This document shows, piece by piece, positions 58,571 to 61,839 of a stretch of DNA of 61,839 nt. The translations under genes and the position numbers were made by a program. The notes below the pieces were generated by a model. The model ran no database searches. It saw only the letters and a program-made list of their open reading frames with translations, and was not told the origin of the DNA. The stretch's first letter is position 1; each line of letters begins with the position of its first letter. The DNA comes from Actinomycetota bacterium (lineage in GTDB: Bacteria > Actinomycetota > Actinomycetes > Actinomycetales > Microbacteriaceae), in contig JAIUOH010000017.1 in NCBI GenBank assembly GCA_020161315.1, positions 1 through 61,839 of the forward strand, read 5' to 3'.

Positions 58571-59437
58571 CTATGCCTCGATGCAGCGATTGGTGATCGC
58601 GCCGATGCCCTCGATAGTGACGGTGACCTCGGTGCCGGGCATGAGATACAGCGGCGGCTTGCGCGAGCGACCCGCACCTCCCGGCGAGCCCGTCGAGATG
58701 AGCGTGCCGGGCAGCAGCGTGAGCGACTGCGAGATGCTCGAAATGAGCTGCGCAACCGTGCGGATCATGAATTCGGTGGTTGAGTCTTGCACCCGCAGGC
58801 CGTCGACGTCGGTGGTGAGACCAAGCGCTTGCGGGTCGGGAATCTCGTCTGCGGTAACGACAACGGGGCCCACCGGTGAGAAGCCGTCGAACGACTTGCA
58901 GCGCGACCACTGCGGTTCGGCAAACTGAATGTTGCGGGCAGTGATGTCGTTCACGATCGTGTACCCAAACACGTAGTCGAGCGCCTCTTCTGGGCTGACG
59001 TTTTTCGCCGCGCGACCAATCACCACGCCAAGTTCGCCCTCGTAGTCAACTTCTTCGCTGAGGCTGAGCGGGAGCGGTACCTCTTGGTTGTGCCCGTTCA
59101 GTGAGTTCGGAAACAGTGAAAAGAGCACTGGGCCAGAATCATTGTCGAGGTTCAGTTCGCTTGCGTGTTCGTCGTAGTTCAGGCCAACGGCGAGCACAAT
59201 AGGGGGTTCGAGGATCGCCGAAGCATACTCAACAGAGTCGAGCGAGACGCCCGCGCCCTCGGGCTGCGCCGCAACCTTTTCACGCACTCGATCTAGCGCG
59301 CTCTGGCCGGCTTCGATGAGGCTGCCGAGCGTTGCAAAGTGCTCGCCCAAGGCGTCGAGAGGGATCGCGCGATCGCCGCGGACCGCCACGAGAGTCGGCT
59401 GCTTATCTTCTGCCCTGATCACATGCGCAAACTTCAC
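58571..59437 (-). CDS. Fumarylacetoacetate hydrolase family enzyme
   Basis: The 288-residue protein has an N-terminal beta domain and the FAH catalytic domain: VGLNYDEHASEL, EEVDYEGELGVVIGR (metal Glu and Asp), GYTIVNDITARNIQ, KSFDGFSPVGPVVV and ISTGSPGGAG. Members hydrolyse C-C bonds in acyl-pyruvate type substrates or act as isomerases in aromatic catabolism; the exact substrate is unknown. It starts at a GTG six bases after a TAGCCT box. Confidence 0.88.
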   Translation of the reverse strand: MKFAHVIRAEDKQPTLVAVRGDRAIPLDALGEHFATLGSLIEAGQSALDRVREKVAAQPEGAGVSLDSVEYASAILEPPIVLAVGLNYDEHASELNLDNDSGPVLFSLFPNSLNGHNQEVPLPLSLSEEVDYEGELGVVIGRAAKNVSPEEALDYVFGYTIVNDITARNIQFAEPQWSRCKSFDGFSPVGPVVVTADEIPDPQALGLTTDVDGLRVQDSTTEFMIRTVAQLISSISQSLTLLPGTLISTGSPGGAGRSRKPPLYLMPGTEVTVTIEGIGAITNRCIEA

Positions 59438-59443
59438 CTCACT

Positions 59444-59449
59444 AGGCTA
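59444..59449 (-). promoter_or_regulatory. -10 box TAGCCT for the FAH-family gene
   Basis: TAGCCT, six bases (agtgag), then GTG at 59437 on the minus strand. The start here is GTG rather than ATG, showing that the spacing pattern is not limited to ATG. Confidence 0.45.
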
Positions 59450-59511
59450 CCGACAAGTTGACCCCGATGCTCGTCGCAAATCAACTACCAAATCCTAAAA
59501 TCGTGATTGAA

Positions 59512-59547
59512 ACCCCACAAACTACAGGTCTTGCCTGTAAGCGGGGT
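59512..59547. other. Bulged hairpin in the FAH-FKBP intergenic region
   Basis: TACAGG-TCTTG-CCTGTA forms an inner stem and ACCCC/GGGGT an outer one. It lies about 60 bp before the FKBP start. It may be an operator or a structured leader; nothing else points to a function. Confidence 0.35.
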
Positions 59548-59609
59548 CGAGATACTCTGTTAGCGAACTCACTGATTCGGCGCAGCAAATGTCGTAAAGA
59601 ATGGGTGGC

Positions 59610-59981
59610 ATGAGTGAATCACCGCTGACCAAACCAGAAATCGAGTTTCCCGAGGGCCCGGCCCCCGCAGAACTGCAGATCATTGATGTGATCGAAGGCA
59701 GCGGCGACGAGGCGCTCGCAAGCTCAACCGTCGACGTGCACTACCTCGGCGTTGACTTCGAGTCGGGCGAAGAGTTTGACAGTTCATGGGGTCGCGGCGA
59801 GTCGATCAACTTTCCGCTTCGCTCGCTGATTCAGGGCTGGCAGATCGGCATCCCCGGCATGAAGGTTGGCGGCCGTCGCAAACTGATCGTGCCCCCGGCT
59901 CAGGCTTACGGTATGGGCGGCGGTCACCCGCTCGGCGGCAAGACCCTGATCTTTGTGATTGATCTGCTGGGCGTGAGCTGA
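59610..59981 (+). CDS. FKBP-type peptidyl-prolyl isomerase
   Basis: The 123-residue protein folds proline-containing polypeptides. TKPEIEFPEGPAPAELQIIDVIEG, VDVHYLGVDFESGEEFDSSWGRGE, LIQGWQIGIPGMKVGGRRKLIVPP and GKTLIFVIDLLGV are the complete FKBP core, with no signal peptide, so it is cytosolic. The start MSESPLTKPEIEFP at 59610 agrees with relatives; an ATG three codons earlier is also possible. A strong terminator follows. Confidence 0.93.
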   Translation: MSESPLTKPEIEFPEGPAPAELQIIDVIEGSGDEALASSTVDVHYLGVDFESGEEFDSSWGRGESINFPLRSLIQGWQIGIPGMKVGGRRKLIVPPAQAYGMGGGHPLGGKTLIFVIDLLGVS

Positions 59982-59995
59982 GCTCCAAGTCCTCT

Positions 59996-60040
59996 AACAC
60001 GAAGCCCGCTCTGCGCTACGCAGGGCGGGCTTCGTGTTTT
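59996..60040 (+). terminator. Intrinsic terminator after the FKBP gene
   Basis: A stem of 20 bases per side (59996-60015 with 60019-60038, one mismatch) with GAAGCCCGC/GCGGGCTTC at its base, a three-base loop and a TTTT tail. Confidence 0.9.
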
Positions 60041-60103
60041 CTGAACGTTCGCTGAATGGTAAGTTTTTGTAGCGAGTGCCTCTTCACACTAAAGGAGACG
60101 TTG

Positions 60104-61552
60104 GTGGCAGAAACCCAGCCAAAGGCTGAAACGAGTTCAGGATCGGGGCAGCCAAAGGGCGCCATCGATCGTTATTTTGAGATTACCGAGCGCGGCTCGA
60201 CCATTGGCCGCGAGGTGCGCGGCGGCATTGTGACCTTCGTCACCATGGCCTACATCGTGGTGCTGAACCCGATCATTCTGACCACGACTACCGACGTCGC
60301 TGGCAACCAGCTGAACTTTGGCCAGGTTGGCGCTGTGACAGCGCTCACCGCAGGCGTCATGACGATCCTCTTCGGTATTGTCAGCCGCCTGCCATTTGCG
60401 TTTGCTGCCGGTCTCGGCATCAACGCGTTCCTGGCGTTCACCGTAGTCGGCCAGGTGACCTGGCCAGAGGCGATGGCACTCGTCGTGATTAACGGTGTGT
60501 TCATCGTGATTCTCGCCGCCACCGGCCTGCGCCGCATGATCTTCGATGCGGTTCCGATGGAACTGAAGATCGCTATCACCGTGGGTATCGGTCTCTTCAT
60601 CGCGTTCATTGGTTTCGTGAACTCGGGCTTCGTGACCGCGAGCCAGTCGCCTCCCGTTGGGCTTGGCGTGTTCGGCTCGGTTGCCACCATTCCGACCGTG
60701 ATCTTCGTCATCACGCTGATTCTCACCGGTGTGCTCGTGGCTCGCAAGGTGCGCGGCGGTCTGCTCATTGGTCTTGTCGTGGGCACCCTGCTCTCGGTCG
60801 TTGCCGAGGCGATCTGGCACCTCGGGTCAAAGGTCGACAACCCCGGTGGGTGGGGCCTGACCGTGCCCGCGCTGCAGGGTAACCCTGTCAGCGTGCCCGA
60901 TCTTAGCCTGGTTGGTGCGGTGAGCTTTGACTTCGGCAAGGTTGGTCTGATCAGCGTCATCATGCTGGTATTCAGCCTGCTCTTCATGAACTTCTTCGAT
61001 GCAATGGGTACCTTCACCGGTCTCTCGCGTGAGGCAGAGCTCGCAGACGAGAAGGGCAACTTTCCTCGTCTCAAGTCGGCTCTCGTTGTCGAGGGCGTTG
61101 GTGCTGTTGCCGGCGGTCTGACCTCGTCATCTTCGAATACCGTCTTTATCGAGTCGGGTTCTGGCATTGGCGAGGGTGCTCGCACCGGCTTCGCCAACAT
61201 CATCACCGGTGGCCTGTTCCTGCTTGCGATGTTCTTCACCCCGGTTGCTGAGATCGTGCCAACCGAGGTTGCTGCCGCGGCTCTGGTAGTCGTCGGTGCC
61301 ATGATGATGACCCAGATCAAGGGCATCGATATGGCTCGCTTCGACGTGGCGCTGCCTGTCTTCTTGACCGTGACCGTCATGCCGTTCACCTACTCGATCG
61401 CAAACGGTATCGGCGCAGGCTTCATCGCTTGGGTGCTGATTCGCGCGTTCTCGGGCAAGGCTCGTGACATTCACTGGCTGCTCTGGGTGGTTGCCGCAGG
61501 CTTCGTTGTGTACTTCGCGCGCGGCCCGCTTGAGGCGTTGCTCGGCGCATAG
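60104..61552 (+). CDS. NCS2-family purine permease (AzgA/PbuG-like)
   Basis: The 482-residue membrane protein has about 13 helices. REVRGGIVTFVTMAYIVVLNP is the start of the AzgA-like branch, and FNFFDAMGTFTGL-like FMNFFDAMGTFTGLSR and SSSSNTVFIESGSGIGEGARTG hold the substrate-binding residues. It should import hypoxanthine, guanine or adenine with protons. This complements the nucleoside importer at 41245. GTG start with AAAGGAG six bases upstream. Confidence 0.9.
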   Translation: MAETQPKAETSSGSGQPKGAIDRYFEITERGSTIGREVRGGIVTFVTMAYIVVLNPIILTTTTDVAGNQLNFGQVGAVTALTAGVMTILFGIVSRLPFAFAAGLGINAFLAFTVVGQVTWPEAMALVVINGVFIVILAATGLRRMIFDAVPMELKIAITVGIGLFIAFIGFVNSGFVTASQSPPVGLGVFGSVATIPTVIFVITLILTGVLVARKVRGGLLIGLVVGTLLSVVAEAIWHLGSKVDNPGGWGLTVPALQGNPVSVPDLSLVGAVSFDFGKVGLISVIMLVFSLLFMNFFDAMGTFTGLSREAELADEKGNFPRLKSALVVEGVGAVAGGLTSSSSNTVFIESGSGIGEGARTGFANIITGGLFLLAMFFTPVAEIVPTEVAAAALVVVGAMMMTQIKGIDMARFDVALPVFLTVTVMPFTYSIANGIGAGFIAWVLIRAFSGKARDIHWLLWVVAAGFVVYFARGPLEALLGA

Positions 61553-61568
61553 CGCTACTGCGAAAGCA

Positions 61569-61629
61569 GGCAAAGGGGCACTTGGTGTTGCCCGGCTCGG
61601 CCGGAAGCAACACCAAGTGCCCCTTTGCC
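61569..61629. terminator. Very long perfect hairpin after the purine permease
   Basis: Bases 61569-61591 and 61607-61629 are perfect 23-bp inverted arms, and CCGGC/GCCGG extends inward. Its AAGGGGCAC core is shared with the hairpin at 15246-15292. There is no T tract on the plus strand. Confidence 0.65.
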
Positions 61630-61638
61630 GTAGTCGCC

Positions 61639-61690
61639 CATCGAGTTTGTCGAGATGAACGATGCTTGGTCTCAACAAGCTCAACCGGCG
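61639..61690. repeat. Degenerate palindromic repeat
   Basis: ATCGAGTTTGTCGAGAT resembles the core at 39974 and 52149, and TTGGTCTCAACAAGCT at 61666-61681 is identical to 27500-27515. The two halves form an imperfect inverted repeat next to the insertion-sequence end. Confidence 0.5.
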
Positions 61691-61713
61691 TGGGCGCGAC
61701 CGGCGCGCGAAAC

Positions 61714-61839
61714 TAGGGCGTGTCTCCTATATGCGTAGCCAGGTCAGGATCGCTGCGATCACGACCCCTGCACGGTACGTGACCGCGAGTTTGTCGTAGC
61801 GTGTCGCGAGTCCGCGCCACTGCTTCATGAGGCTGAATG
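61714..61839 (-). mobile_element. End of an IS5-family insertion sequence
   Basis: Starting at about 61714, CTAGGGCGTGTCTC is the probable terminal inverted repeat (or target plus repeat), followed by the C-terminal end of a transposase gene. The other end of the element lies outside the window. Confidence 0.65.
61727..61839 (-). CDS. IS5-family transposase, C-terminal end only
   Basis: The minus strand encodes 36 codons running off the window: FSLMKQWRGLATRYDKLAV, then TYRAGVVIAAILTWLR and a stop at 61727-61729. The KQWRGLATRYDK and YRAGV blocks are the conserved C-terminus (after the catalytic Glu) of IS5/IS427-group DDE transposases. Whether the gene is intact cannot be judged here. Confidence 0.8.
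   Translation of the reverse strand, partial: FSLMKQWRGLATRYDKLAVTYRAGVVIAAILTWLRI

Noticed and set aside
59982-60103. Purine riboswitch before the NCS2 permease
   Set aside because: The gap is filled by the FKBP terminator and a short leader; no purine-aptamer junction or alternative terminator can be drawn.
1-61839. CRISPR array or prophage region
   Set aside because: No regularly spaced direct repeats and no phage structural, integrase or Cas genes were seen; the only mobile gene is the IS5-type fragment at the right edge.

Overview
This 61.8 kb window is high-GC chromosomal DNA densely packed with genes on both strands. It looks like an actinobacterium of the Microbacteriaceae, possibly close to Leucobacter. 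This rests on general protein resemblance, GTP-type PEP carboxykinase, a RamB-type regulator, a mycothiol-type DinB protein, GTG/TTG starts and many TAnnnT boxes placed 6-7 nt before start codons. The genus is inference. About 50 protein genes, one tRNA, several terminators and a family of small palindromic repeats can be supported. The window opens inside a 3-hydroxyisobutyryl-CoA hydrolase-like gene and closes inside an IS5-family transposase.

1-15.3 kb is mixed housekeeping and accessory content: GNAT, DUF488, a MocR regulator, a VOC protein, two MFS transporters, a LysR regulator facing a PLP-dependent decarboxylase-like enzyme, a crotonase coupled to a small membrane protein, a winged-helix protein, a DinB/MDMPI protein and a MerR regulator fused to a peroxiredoxin (13601-14557). 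The MerR-peroxiredoxin fusion is the most unusual protein seen. Its own promoter has the 20-bp spacer typical of MerR-controlled promoters.

15.3-35.6 kb holds a DEAD-box RNA helicase with a Gly/Ser/Arg tail, a large RecB-nuclease/exonuclease/helicase fusion, an aminotransferase, alanine dehydrogenase facing its Lrp-type regulator, a Na+/H+ antiporter, an old yellow enzyme, an ECF sigma factor translationally coupled behind a membrane anti-sigma candidate, a Ski2-like helicase, and a two-gene polysaccharide module (UDP-GlcNAc 2-epimerase plus membrane glycosyltransferase).

35.6-48.3 kb is a deoxyribonucleoside-use region. A DeoR/SorC regulator, deoC, a catalytic aldehyde dehydrogenase and an overlapping catalytically empty partner (together resembling a split ALDH16) form one operon. 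After a Ppx/GppA phosphatase comes a BMP-type nucleoside ABC transporter with cytidine deaminase and thymidine phosphorylase. Both units carry the same TGCTCA-N2-TGAGCA palindrome upstream, which suggests one regulon: uptake, deamination, phosphorolysis, aldol cleavage, then acetaldehyde oxidation. No phosphopentomutase gene is in the window.

48.4-61.8 kb contains a RamB-like regulator divergent from pckG, two tandem hairpins with a shared loop sequence, an odd tRNA with anticodon UAA but a short variable loop and a duplicated 3' end, a D-threonine-aldolase-like gene overlapping an alditol/lactone oxidase, lemA, an MFS exporter, aspartase, a fumarylacetoacetate hydrolase-family enzyme, an FKBP isomerase, an NCS2 purine permease and the end of an IS5-type insertion sequence.
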